Of a stretch of 64,000 nt of DNA, positions 43,689 to 52,802 are shown one piece after another (positions within the stretch are counted from its first letter, which is position 1; every line of letters begins with the position of its first letter). The notes below the pieces were generated by a model. The model was not told where the DNA came from. It worked only from the letters and a program-made list of their open reading frames with translations, and did not search any database. Both the position numbers and the translations under genes were made by a program. This DNA is from CAVSVP01 sp963731125 (GTDB lineage Bacteria; Pseudomonadota; Gammaproteobacteria; Competibacterales; Competibacteraceae), in the NCBI GenBank assembly GCA_963731125.1, contig CAVSVP010000014.1:1-64000 (forward strand). The letters are read 5' to 3'.

Positions 43689-44286
43689 CTCCGTGTCGAC
43701 GATTTCGCCCGGCAGGCTGTCAAGCTCCCTCATCGGCAATAAACAACGTCGACGGCTATGCATACTATGTGGATGGCTGTTGATCGTAACGATTGCGTCG
43801 GCCGCGGGTTTTAAAGTATTAAGCGCAACGACGCACCTAAAAAACGGTGTCTATTTACTGGATGCCGACGTTAGATACCGCTTTGGTAAAGAGCCTCGAG
43901 AAGCTCTGCACAATGGCGTGACCCTGACCATTGAGTTAGAGATAGAAATAGTGCGCCGCCGGGGATGGCTTTGGGATGAAAGCGTTGCCAGTCTCCAACA
44001 GTATTATCGCCTAGAGTACTATGCCCTGTCACGTCAATACGTGGTAATCAATCTCAACAGCGGAGAACTGAAAAATTTTCCCACCCTTGAGACGGCTATT
44101 GAATTCCTTGGTCGGATAAGAAATTTTCCCCTATTGGACGCTAGCCTACTGGAACCCGACGAAAGCTATTATGTCTGGTTGCGGGTCAGTTTGGATATTT
44201 ATGCACTACCGGCACCGTTACAATTGCTTGCCTATTTTTCCGGAGACTGGGGTCTGACAAGCGAGTGGTATACATGGCCTCTTTAG
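43663..44286 (+). CDS. DUF4390 domain protein
   Basis: The 207-residue protein has one N-terminal membrane segment (CILCGWLLIVTIASAAGF) and a periplasmic DUF4390 region (GVYLLDADVRYRFGKEPREA, LTIELEIEIVRRRGWLWDE, ending LTSEWYTWPL). The ATG at 43663 lies inside the end of rsmB, and its own stop overlaps the ntrY start. The gene typically sits between rsmB and ntrY, suggesting a link to envelope sensing, but its function is not known. Confidence 0.85.
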   Translation: MPVLSKAFDSVSTISPGRLSSSLIGNKQRRRLCILCGWLLIVTIASAAGFKVLSATTHLKNGVYLLDADVRYRFGKEPREALHNGVTLTIELEIEIVRRRGWLWDESVASLQQYYRLEYYALSRQYVVINLNSGELKNFPTLETAIEFLGRIRNFPLLDASLLEPDESYYVWLRVSLDIYALPAPLQLLAYFSGDWGLTSEWYTWPL

Positions 44287-46511
44287 TGCGACGTCTCGTT
44301 CGAGGTCCAGGCTTACTGCCTATGCTGGGTTTGTGCGGTCTGTTGCTGACCGCGCTAGTGCTGATGAGTTATGCTTCCGAAAACTCAGTGTATTTTGGCA
44401 GACTCTACGCTTGGTTGTTGTTGTTCAGTACTGTTGGGCTACTGATTTTAGCCATATTAATTATTCGCAATTTATACCGCCTGATTCGTCAGCATCGCGC
44501 CCGTCTGCCAGGATCCCGGCTCACACTACGCCTCGTAATAATGTTTGTGGCCATTGCCCTAGCGCCGGTAGGTGTCGTGTATTACTTTTCCTTGCAATTC
44601 TTACAGCGAGGCATCGACAGCTGGTTTAACGTGCGTGTGGAAAAGTCTCTAGAAGATGCCCTGGAGCTTAGTCGCACTGCCTTGGATTTACGCATGCGCG
44701 AAGCACTCAAGCAAACTATACGGATGGCAGAGGAGTTGACCGATGTTAACAATGATGCGCAAGCGACTTTAAATCTGGGTTGGATGCTTACCGCCAGCGC
44801 TACGACGGAATTAACGTTGTTTGGACGCAGTGGGCGTATCATTGCTACGGCTAATGCCGATCCGTCGGTCATCATTCCTAATCCTCTACCTGAGGTCGTG
44901 TTATTGCAGGTTCGTCAAGGGCAAAATTACGTCAGTTTGGATCCTATTCAAGACGTAGGCTTTCATATTCGTGCAATCGTGCGGGTACCCAGTTCTGATT
45001 CTCGGAACGAGGGGCGTCTTTTGCAAGCGTTATTCCCCGTGGACAGCCGGTTTAGTGTATTGGCTAATTCCGTGCAAGCGGCTTTTGATAGCTATAAAGA
45101 ACTGGTCTTTCTGCGTACTCCGTTAAAAATTAGCTTTATTTTAACTCTCTCCCTGGTTCTATTATTCGGCGTTTTGGTGGCTTTTTGGGCGGCTGTTTAT
45201 TCGGCGCGTCGTTTAGTAGAGCCTATTCGAGACCTTGCGGAGGGAACGCAGGCAGTTGCCGCAGGGCAATACGATAAGCAGCTGCCCCAGGCTGGTAGTG
45301 ATGAGCTAGGGTTTCTTGTTGATTCTTTTAATCAGATGACTCGCAATCTGGCTCAGGCTCGCGATAGTGCGCAGCGTAGCCAGCAGCTCGTAGAGCGGCA
45401 GCGTGCTTATCTAGAGATCGTGCTGGCGCGACTTTCTTCGGGCGTTATAACCCTCGATCATGAGGGCCGATTGCGAACCTGTAATGCAGCCGCGAGCCAT
45501 ATTTTGGGAGTGGACCTAAGTGTCTTTATCGGTGTCAATGGCACTGGCATCAGCACAGAACACCATTATCTCAAACCCTTGTTAGAAGCTATCGCGCCGC
45601 ATCTTACCGATGAACATGGCGATTGGCGCCAAGAAATTATGCTCTTTGACAATACCGGCCGCAAGGTACTCATGTGCCGGGGCAGTACCCTGCCAGATCC
45701 CGTTGGTCTAAAAGGCGGGCATGTGATTGTCTTTGACGATATCACTACCCTGGTTCAGGCAGAGCGTGACGCCGCCTGGGCAGAAGTCGCCAGACGCTTG
45801 GCGCATGAGATTAAAAATCCACTAACTCCTATTCAGTTAGCCACCGAGCGCATCCGCCATAAGTATCTTAAGACTCTGGATATGGATCAGGCTCGTGTTC
45901 TGGAACGCAGTACCCATACCATCATCCAACAAGTACAAGCGATGAAAGAGATGGTGGATGCTTTCAATGAGTATGCGCGCGCTCCCCAGTTAAAGCTGGT
46001 GCCTGTGTCGCTTAACGATTTTCTTACCGAGGTTTTGTACCTTTATCGGGACTATCCGGCAGGGGTAGAAATACACCTGGATTTGGACTCTCGGAAACCC
46101 ATCATTGCTGTCGATAAAGGACGTCTGCGGCAGTTGTTGCACAATGTTGTTAAAAACGCTATCGATGCTATTAAGGATGGCCAAGGTTCTATGTTACAAA
46201 TCAGCACTCGCTGTGTTCAGGAGACTGAAACCGAATACGTTGAGCTTAGTTTTCAAGACGATGGACCCGGTTTCCCAGAGAGTAATATCGGCAATATTTT
46301 CGAACCCTACGTCACTACCAAACCCAAGGGAACCGGTTTAGGATTAGCTATTGTCAAGAAAATCGTTGACGAACACGGTGGTTTAATTCACGTGGAATCC
46401 CCCCAGGAGGGTGGCGCCCGTATTGTAATCCGTTTTCCTATGAGCACTGCCAGTGTAACACCGGCTCCTATTACCCCTATTACTTATTCTAGTACCGAGG
46501 AGGCAGGATGA
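44274..46511 (+). CDS. ntrY: NtrY-type sensor histidine kinase
   Basis: The 745-residue membrane kinase has transmembrane helices at about 12-33, 40-65 and 80-105, a periplasmic loop, a further helix near 285-315, then HAMP (RRLVEPIRDLAEGTQAVAAG), a PAS-like segment, HisKA with RRLAHEIKNPLTPIQLATER, and HATPase with QDDGPGFPESN and KGTGLGLAIVKKIVDEHGG. It is the partner of NtrX encoded directly downstream with a 4-bp overlap. It is set before trkA-trkH, as in many gammaproteobacteria. Confidence 0.95.
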   Translation: MASLVRRLVRGPGLLPMLGLCGLLLTALVLMSYASENSVYFGRLYAWLLLFSTVGLLILAILIIRNLYRLIRQHRARLPGSRLTLRLVIMFVAIALAPVGVVYYFSLQFLQRGIDSWFNVRVEKSLEDALELSRTALDLRMREALKQTIRMAEELTDVNNDAQATLNLGWMLTASATTELTLFGRSGRIIATANADPSVIIPNPLPEVVLLQVRQGQNYVSLDPIQDVGFHIRAIVRVPSSDSRNEGRLLQALFPVDSRFSVLANSVQAAFDSYKELVFLRTPLKISFILTLSLVLLFGVLVAFWAAVYSARRLVEPIRDLAEGTQAVAAGQYDKQLPQAGSDELGFLVDSFNQMTRNLAQARDSAQRSQQLVERQRAYLEIVLARLSSGVITLDHEGRLRTCNAAASHILGVDLSVFIGVNGTGISTEHHYLKPLLEAIAPHLTDEHGDWRQEIMLFDNTGRKVLMCRGSTLPDPVGLKGGHVIVFDDITTLVQAERDAAWAEVARRLAHEIKNPLTPIQLATERIRHKYLKTLDMDQARVLERSTHTIIQQVQAMKEMVDAFNEYARAPQLKLVPVSLNDFLTEVLYLYRDYPAGVEIHLDLDSRKPIIAVDKGRLRQLLHNVVKNAIDAIKDGQGSMLQISTRCVQETETEYVELSFQDDGPGFPESNIGNIFEPYVTTKPKGTGLGLAIVKKIVDEHGGLIHVESPQEGGARIVIRFPMSTASVTPAPITPITYSSTEEAG

Positions 46512-47878
46512 GTGGACCCCATATCCTGGTCGTCGACGATGAACCGGATATTTGTGATCAAGTTAAAGAAATTCTTGAAGATGAAGGTTATGAAGTGACT
46601 ACTGCGGAAAACGCCGCCAGCGCGCGGGAAGCGCGGCGCGTCCGACGTCCCGACTTAGTTCTATTGGATATTTGGATGCCGGATATGGATGGCATTACTC
46701 TGCTCAAAGAATGGGGTGAAGGCGATCATTTGCCCTGTCCTGTGATTATGATGTCCGGTCACGGCACGGTGGAGACAGCGGTGGAAGCGACTCGGTTAGG
46801 GGCCTACGATTTCATTGAAAAGCCGATGTCTCTCAACAAACTGCTGTTAACTGTAAAACGGGCCCTCGAAGTGGATAAGCTAGTGCGTGAAAATCAGGGA
46901 TTGCGCCGCCAAATCCGCCCAGTGACCGAACCCATCGGCAAGAGCGAGATCATTCAACGGTTACGGACCCAGGTACTGCGCATTGCGCAACATGATACGC
47001 CGGTATTGATATTTGGTGAACCGGGTACCGGCAAGGAAATTTACGCCCGTTTCCTTCATCTTCATAGTCCACGCCGCACGGGTCCCTTCGTCGATGTAGG
47101 CGTAGGTTCTATCGCCCGGGAAAATTCAACGTTGGAGTTATTTGGTTCAGAGCAAGGCGAAAAAATTCACTACGGGCGATTAGAACAGGCCAGTGGAGGG
47201 ACTTTGTTTCTCGACGAACTTGCCGACATGGATCCAGAAGCGCAAGCTAAGCTGGCTGGAGCCCTGGAAAACGGTTCCTTTTTACGCATCGGTGGTAAGG
47301 AGCCTGTGCAAGTCAATGTCCGAATTGTCGCTGCTACGCATCGGGACTTGGAACGGCAAGTCGCAGAAGGGCGCTTCCGTGAGGATCTTTACTACCAGCT
47401 GAACGTGGTGCCAATCAAATTGCCGCCACTGCGGGAGCATGTGGAAGATGTGCCGGAACTTTTAAACTACTATGTCGATTATTTTGTTGATCAGGAAAAT
47501 CTGCCTTACCGGCATTTTACGACGGCAGCGCAAAATCGCCTGCGTAATTACAGTTGGCCAGGCAATATCCGAGAGCTAAAAAATTTGGTCCAACGCCTAT
47601 TAATTCTTGGTGTGGACGAGGAAATTACGCTGGAAGAAGTAGAATCTGCCATTAGCAATGCGCCTTCTAAGACTCGAGAAGTCGGAAGTATTCCTCTGGA
47701 TCTGCCATTACGCGAGGCGCGTGAGCAGTTTGAGCGTTCCTATCTGCTGCAACAATTTAAAGACTGCGATGGTAACGTAGCGCGCTTAGCCGAACGGGTC
47801 GGCATGGAACGCACCAATCTATACCGAAAGTTGCGCGCTTTAGGAATCGATCCAAAAAAAGCACTCGATATCGATTAG
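46508..47878 (+). CDS. ntrX: NtrX-type response regulator lacking GAFTGA
   Basis: The 456-residue protein has a receiver (HILVVDDEPDI, phospho-Asp in LVLLDIWMPDMDG, IMMSGHGTVETAV), an AAA+ domain with Walker A FGEPGTGKEIYARFLH and Walker B GGTLFLDELADMD, and a Fis-type HTH at the C-terminus (DGNVARLAERVGMERTNLYR). Between LELFGSEQG and GRLEQASGG the GAFTGA loop needed for sigma54 contact is replaced by EKIHY, so sigma54 activation is unlikely. It probably acts as a direct DNA-binding regulator. Confidence 0.94.
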   Translation: MSGPHILVVDDEPDICDQVKEILEDEGYEVTTAENAASAREARRVRRPDLVLLDIWMPDMDGITLLKEWGEGDHLPCPVIMMSGHGTVETAVEATRLGAYDFIEKPMSLNKLLLTVKRALEVDKLVRENQGLRRQIRPVTEPIGKSEIIQRLRTQVLRIAQHDTPVLIFGEPGTGKEIYARFLHLHSPRRTGPFVDVGVGSIARENSTLELFGSEQGEKIHYGRLEQASGGTLFLDELADMDPEAQAKLAGALENGSFLRIGGKEPVQVNVRIVAATHRDLERQVAEGRFREDLYYQLNVVPIKLPPLREHVEDVPELLNYYVDYFVDQENLPYRHFTTAAQNRLRNYSWPGNIRELKNLVQRLLILGVDEEITLEEVESAISNAPSKTREVGSIPLDLPLREAREQFERSYLLQQFKDCDGNVARLAERVGMERTNLYRKLRALGIDPKKALDID

Positions 47879-47919
47879 GAGGGCAGACTTCAAGTGGTAG
47901 CCAAGACGAGCGACTCCCT

Positions 47920-49299
47920 ATGAAAATTCTTATTCTCGGGGCTGGTCAAGTCGGCACTTCCGTGGCTCATAACTTAGCCAGTGAAGCGAACGATGTCACC
48001 GTAGTGGATCTTAACGGTGAACTCCTTCAGGAACTGCAGAGCCGCTTGGATATTCGCACTGTGGAAGGCCATGCTTCCCATCCCGCGGTATTGATACGGG
48101 CTGGTGCTAAGGACGTTGATATGGTCATCGCATTAACCAGCAGCGATGAAGTCAATATGGTCTCTGCCCAAGTAGCCTACACGCTGTTTAACACTCCCAC
48201 GAAAATTGCCCGGGTTCGTTCGCTGGAATATCTTCGCTATCAAAAAGAGTTGTTTACCGAAGAGCATTTGCCTATCGATGTGTTGATCAGTCCAGAGCAA
48301 CTGGTTACTGAGCACATTCAGCGTATTATTGAACATCCTGATGCCCTGCAGGTTTTGGATTTCGCGGATGGCAAAGTACGGCTAGTGGGTGTCAAAGCAT
48401 ATCACGGGGGTACCTTGGTGGGCCATGCCCTGCATACTTTGGCATACCATATGCCCGGTATTCACACTCGGGTAGCCGCTATCTTCCGAGAGGGGAGTCC
48501 TATCCTCCCTGAGGGGGATACGGTTATTCAGAATGAAGACGAGGTTTTTTTTATTGCAGCCAGCAAAAATATTCGAGCGGTAATGCGCGAGTTGCGCAAG
48601 CTGGACAAAAAAGTAAAGCGTCTTATTCTGGCCGGTGGGGGGAATATCGGTACGCGCCTGGCCCAGGCATTGGAAAGTCGGTTTCAGGTGAAGATTATCG
48701 AGCATAATGCAGCCGTTGCGAAACACATTTCTGAACATTTAGGTCGCACGATTGTGCTTCATGGGGATGCTGCGGACGAGGATTTGTTACTCGAGGAGAA
48801 TATCGAACATACGGACATCTTCTGTGCCGTAACCAATGACGATGAGGCTAATATTTTGTCGGCTATGTTGGCTAAGCGGCTGGGCGCTCGTAAGGTGATG
48901 TCATTGATTAACCGGCCTTCTTACGTGGATTTAGTGGAATCCTCCGGGATCATCGATATCGCCATTTCCCCTCAACAGGCCACTATTGGTACCCTGCTTA
49001 CCCATGTACGTCGAGGTGACGTGGTCAAGGTGCACTCGCTGCGCCGCGGCGCCGCCGAGGCTATTGAGGCGGTGGCGCACGGCGACCGCGATACTTCACA
49101 GGTCGTGGGGCGCCGCATTGACGAGATTAAATTGCCTCAAGGAACTACGATTGGCGCCATTGTGCGTGGTGATGAAGTGATTATTTGCCACCACGATACG
49201 GTTGTCGAGGCCGAGGATCACGTTATCCTGTTTTTGGTAGATAAGAAGCGCATTCATGAAGTAGAGCAGTTGTTTCAGGTGAGTGTCACCTTTATGTAA
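47920..49299 (+). CDS. trkA: Trk potassium transporter peripheral subunit TrkA
   Basis: The 459-residue cytosolic protein has two RCK modules. TrkA_N begins MKILILGAGQVGTSVAHNLA and a second, LILAGGGNIGTRLAQALES, begins near residue 233. TrkA_C segments occur around 140-215 and 370-455. It binds nucleotides and gates TrkH for K+ uptake. It starts 42 bp after ntrX and 125 bp before trkH. Confidence 0.96.
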   Translation: MKILILGAGQVGTSVAHNLASEANDVTVVDLNGELLQELQSRLDIRTVEGHASHPAVLIRAGAKDVDMVIALTSSDEVNMVSAQVAYTLFNTPTKIARVRSLEYLRYQKELFTEEHLPIDVLISPEQLVTEHIQRIIEHPDALQVLDFADGKVRLVGVKAYHGGTLVGHALHTLAYHMPGIHTRVAAIFREGSPILPEGDTVIQNEDEVFFIAASKNIRAVMRELRKLDKKVKRLILAGGGNIGTRLAQALESRFQVKIIEHNAAVAKHISEHLGRTIVLHGDAADEDLLLEENIEHTDIFCAVTNDDEANILSAMLAKRLGARKVMSLINRPSYVDLVESSGIIDIAISPQQATIGTLLTHVRRGDVVKVHSLRRGAAEAIEAVAHGDRDTSQVVGRRIDEIKLPQGTTIGAIVRGDEVIICHHDTVVEAEDHVILFLVDKKRIHEVEQLFQVSVTFM

Positions 49300-49423
49300 A
49301 GCGGGTCGAGATTCCGTTTCCAACGTCTACAATCCTCCCACGCCGAAAGAGAAATCGGCGCTAATGAGCTTTGCCTCTTTTGTAGCAAGAGCAGGTACAA
49401 GAAGTACAAATGAAGGCAGCATC

Positions 49424-50866
49424 ATGAACATCCGCGTAGTTCAGCGCCTTTTAGGTATGCTGCTGATGCTTTTTAGCCTAACTATGCTGCCCCCTGTCCT
49501 GGTTGGTATGTGGTTTGGTGACGGTGGAATAGTTGCTTTTCTGTCTACCCTGTTTGTCACCCTTTGCGTCGGCACCTTAGTCGTTATTCCTGTCATGGGA
49601 CATCGTCAGGAAATGCGCTTGCGGGACGGCTTTATCGTGGTGGCGATGTTTTGGACTGTGCTGGGGCTGTTCGGGGCCCAGCCCTTCATAATGGCATTGG
49701 ATATGCCTTTTACTGATGCAGTATTTGAATCTATATCTGGGCTTACCACGACGGGAGCCACTGTCATCATCGGCCTGGATGATCTGCCTCATGCCATTCT
49801 GTATTACCGGCAGCAACTGCAGTGGTTGGGCGGTATGGGTATTATCGTGCTGGCATTGGCCGTTTTGCCCATGCTGGGTGTCGGCGGCATGCAACTCTAT
49901 CGCGCTGAAATGCCGGGACCCATCAAAGATAATAAGCTAACTCCACGTATCACCGAAACCGCTAAGGCGTTATGGTACATCTACTTGGGTTTCACTGTCG
50001 CCTGTGCGCTAGCCTATTGGCTGGCGGGTATGACGGTCTTCGACGCCGTGGCCCATGCCTTTTCGACCGTTGCCATCGGTGGCTTTTCGACGCATGATGC
50101 AAGTATGGGCTATTTCGAGAGTCCCCTGGTAATGACCATCGCGATGGTTTTTATGTTGATTTCCGGTGCCAATTTTGCCTTGCATTTTATGGCCCTGCGC
50201 AGTTTGAATCTACAGACTTATTGGGCTGATTCCGAGTTTCGGGCGTATGTCTTTGCGATGGGTTTAGTGGCTTTGACAACCATTATTTACTTGCAGTTTA
50301 CGCATACCTTCGAGGGTCATGAAGCGCTGCTGCACGGTATCTTTCAGGTGATTTCAATTGCCACGACGACAGGTTTTACCACGGCGGAATATTTTGCCTG
50401 GCCGGGCTTTCTTCCCGTACTGCTGTTATTCAGCAGTTTTGTAGGCGCTTGCGCCGGTTCCACGGGCGGCGGCATGAAAGTGATTCGTATGCTACTGCTT
50501 TACAAGCAGGGTAGGCGAGAGATTATTCGCCTTATTCATCCTAGCGCCCAAGTACCGGTTAAGCTGGGCGATAAGGCGGTACCGGAGCGAGTCATGAATG
50601 CCGTATGGGGATTTTTCGCCCTGTACATCGCCTCCTTTACCATCGTCATGTTAGTACTCATGGCGACTGGACTAGACCAAGTCACCGCCTTTTCCGCGGT
50701 TGCCGCTTGCATCAACAACTTGGGTCCTGGCCTGGGTGATGTGGGTGCCAATTTTGCTCAGATTAACGCCCCTGCCAAGTGGGTGTTGTGTTTTGCGATG
50801 TTGCTGGGTCGTCTGGAAATCTTTACCCTGTTAGTGTTGCTAACTCCTACTTTTTGGCGCAAGTAA
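49424..50866 (+). CDS. trkH: Trk potassium channel subunit TrkH
   Basis: The 480-residue integral membrane protein has the four pore-loop repeats of TrkH: SISGLTTTGATVI, AFSTVAIGGFSTHDAS, SIATTTGFTTAEY and the final NNLGPGLGDVGANFA, with ACAGSTGGGMKVIRMLL linking the last repeats. The ATG at 49424 gives the standard length; the frame from 49283 overlaps trkA and is rejected. It pairs with TrkA. Confidence 0.96.
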   Translation: MNIRVVQRLLGMLLMLFSLTMLPPVLVGMWFGDGGIVAFLSTLFVTLCVGTLVVIPVMGHRQEMRLRDGFIVVAMFWTVLGLFGAQPFIMALDMPFTDAVFESISGLTTTGATVIIGLDDLPHAILYYRQQLQWLGGMGIIVLALAVLPMLGVGGMQLYRAEMPGPIKDNKLTPRITETAKALWYIYLGFTVACALAYWLAGMTVFDAVAHAFSTVAIGGFSTHDASMGYFESPLVMTIAMVFMLISGANFALHFMALRSLNLQTYWADSEFRAYVFAMGLVALTTIIYLQFTHTFEGHEALLHGIFQVISIATTTGFTTAEYFAWPGFLPVLLLFSSFVGACAGSTGGGMKVIRMLLLYKQGRREIIRLIHPSAQVPVKLGDKAVPERVMNAVWGFFALYIASFTIVMLVLMATGLDQVTAFSAVAACINNLGPGLGDVGANFAQINAPAKWVLCFAMLLGRLEIFTLLVLLTPTFWRK

Positions 50867-50867
50867 A

Positions 50868-51455
50868 GTGATTACGAATGACGAACTCCGCCAGTGTTGG
50901 AATCAGCGCCATGCTGAAACTCACTTTACTCAGCAGCCGGCACGGGTGCTAAGCGACAATCTCCATCTCTTGCCACGGCATGGGAAGGCGCTGGATCTTG
51001 CTTGTGGTCTTGGCGCCAATGCCTTATTGCTGAGGCACCGAGGCTTAGCAACCTGGGCCTGGGATATTTCTCCGGTCGCTATCGCGCGTCTTGACGAGGC
51101 GGCTCAGCAAGCAGACCTCACCGTACATACGGAAGTTCGCGATGTCATCCTGCAACCCCCGGAACCGGATTCCTTCGATGTCATTATGGTAAGCCGTTTC
51201 TTGGAACGGTCTTTAGCTCCCGCCTTGCAAGCGGCCTTACGTCCTGCCGGACTGCTTTTTTATCAGACTTTTACCAAACTTCGGGTCACTGATGGTGGAC
51301 CTCGCAATCCGCATTTTCTATTAGAAGATAACGAGCTTCTGCACTTGTTTGCGACGCTTAGGTTGAGAGTCTATCGAGAAGAGGGTTTGGTCGGCGAGCT
51401 TGGCTCGGGATTTCGCAATGAGGCCATGCTTATCGCTCAAAAGGAGGCAAAATGA
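50868..51455 (+). CDS. SAM-dependent methyltransferase (TehB-like)
   Basis: The 195-residue protein starts with GTG immediately after the trkH stop. SAM motif I is LDLACGLGANALLLRHRG, with acidic WAWDISPVAIARL and VIMVSRFLERSLAPAL following, similar to TehB/thiopurine-type methyltransferases. It probably shares a transcript with trkH, and its stop overlaps the TPR gene (AAAATGA). The substrate is unknown. Confidence 0.85.
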   Translation: MITNDELRQCWNQRHAETHFTQQPARVLSDNLHLLPRHGKALDLACGLGANALLLRHRGLATWAWDISPVAIARLDEAAQQADLTVHTEVRDVILQPPEPDSFDVIMVSRFLERSLAPALQAALRPAGLLFYQTFTKLRVTDGGPRNPHFLLEDNELLHLFATLRLRVYREEGLVGELGSGFRNEAMLIAQKEAK

Positions 51456-51775
51456 TTGCGCAATTAGAACGTCTGTTGGCCAATGGACAGGATACGGCAA
51501 TGCTGCGCTTGGGCCTGGGCAACGCGTATTTACAGGCAGGTGACCCGGTGCGTGCGGTAGAGCATCTACAGGCGGCAGTCGGCCACGATCCCGGTTATTC
51601 GGCGGCTTGGAAAGCTTTGGGCAGGGCTCTGACGGAGGCCGGTAAACCTGACGAGGCTATCACTGCTTACGAGGAGGGCATCCGGGTTGCCGAGCATAAA
51701 GGCGATATTCAGGCCGCTAAAGAAATGAAGGTATTTTTGCGACGGGTGCGCAACAGCCGGGATAAATCATCATAG
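51452..51775 (+). CDS. Tetratricopeptide repeat protein
   Basis: The 107-residue protein has about two and a half TPR units: LRLGLGNAYLQAGDPVRAVE HLQAA and AAWKALGRALTEAGKPDEAI TAYEEG. It is an adaptor-type soluble protein with no signal peptide. A 4-bp overlap with the upstream methyltransferase indicates coupled translation. Confidence 0.88.
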   Translation: MIAQLERLLANGQDTAMLRLGLGNAYLQAGDPVRAVEHLQAAVGHDPGYSAAWKALGRALTEAGKPDEAITAYEEGIRVAEHKGDIQAAKEMKVFLRRVRNSRDKSS

Positions 51776-51874
51776 GCTTCCCCCTAAAAACCTTTTCCAG
51801 TTATTTCCCGTTAATTATCAAAAACCAGAATTTACACGACCACATCACTGTTGCCGAGTTTTATCGCTGTTATC

Positions 51875-52474
51875 TCAGCAAAGCCGCGCCAAACGCTTAT
51901 GCAACGGACTGGTACGGGGAAAATGGGCCCGTAGAAAATCCATCTGATCAGCTAAAATACGGCGTCCTTGTAAGTAGATATACTCCGCGTGATTAGGAAT
52001 AAAAGGAATAGCGAGCAGTTGCATGCCTGCTTGTTCTGGAGTGCGTCCGCCCTTATGATGATTGCAACGCTTGCAGGCCGTGACGACGTTGTTCCAGCGA
52101 TCCGTTCCGCCTTGCACCATCGGAGTGATATGATCTCGAGACAGCTCTTGGGTCGCAAAGGTGCCGCCGCAATACAGGCACATATTAAAATCACGTCTAA
52201 ACAGAGCGTTATTGGTTAGCGGTGGGACGTAGCCCTGCCGGGATTTTAGGTGGGCATAAACGCCGCCTTGCGTGGCAATGATGGAATTGACTTCAATCAT
52301 GCTGCGCTGACCGGTGATGGCGTTAATTCCGCCGTGCACGCGATACAGCAAAGTACCGCAGGTATAAGCGACCTGTCCCAGACAATACAGTCTGACGGCG
52401 AGCTGATAATCAATCCACTCCAGCGGCATGCCCGAGACGTCGGTGCGCAACACCTGCTGTGTAAGACCATACAT
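51875..52474 (-). CDS. HNH endonuclease family protein
   Basis: The 199-residue protein starts MYGLTQQVLRTDVSG at 52474 behind AAGGAGAC. An HNH domain with CLYCGGTF, LSRDHITPMVQGGTDRWNNV and ACKRCNHHKGGRTP shows both zinc CxxC pairs and the catalytic DH. Similar stand-alone HNH proteins are common in gammaproteobacterial chromosomes; a specific role is not known. No restriction or phage gene is adjacent. A longer frame to 52624 is not needed. Confidence 0.9.
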   Translation of the reverse strand: MYGLTQQVLRTDVSGMPLEWIDYQLAVRLYCLGQVAYTCGTLLYRVHGGINAITGQRSMIEVNSIIATQGGVYAHLKSRQGYVPPLTNNALFRRDFNMCLYCGGTFATQELSRDHITPMVQGGTDRWNNVVTACKRCNHHKGGRTPEQAGMQLLAIPFIPNHAEYIYLQGRRILADQMDFLRAHFPRTSPLHKRLARLC

Positions 52475-52802
52475 GCAATGTCTCCTTAAATTTGCTCTAT
52501 TGGGATCGAACTGTGGCATTTTCCTGTAATAATGTGAATATGCGATTAAAATGACGCTGTAACTGATATAAGGGTTCCCTAAGCGACTGAATTTTCCCAT
52601 AACACTATAATGATGGCATAACATGCTTTGTGGTGTGCCGCAAGTCTAGGTTACCATTTACGGCGATCATGTTCGTATTACCTGCCGGCGAGCATGCCTT
52701 TTCTTAAGAAGTAAAAAGAAAAAGGCCATTATCGCGGCCTTTCACTCTAGCAGAACCCGAATACGGCGGGGTTTGGGTTCCGTAAAATATTGGAGGAAGA
52801 CC
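52475..52802. other. Divergent intergenic region between HNH gene and pntAA
   Basis: Two hairpins are visible before pntAA: AAAGGCC/GGCCTTT at 52721-52742, which read on the minus strand is followed by TTTTTC, and GAACCC/GGGTTC at 52753-52780, ending just before the pntAA ribosome-binding site TGGAGGAAGA. Promoters were not resolved by eye. Confidence 0.45.

Noticed and set aside
52721..52742. Hairpin before pntAA as a transcription terminator
   Set aside because: Its T-rich tail appears only when read on the minus strand, where no gene needs terminating; on the plus strand it lacks a T run, so it is only noted as a hairpin.
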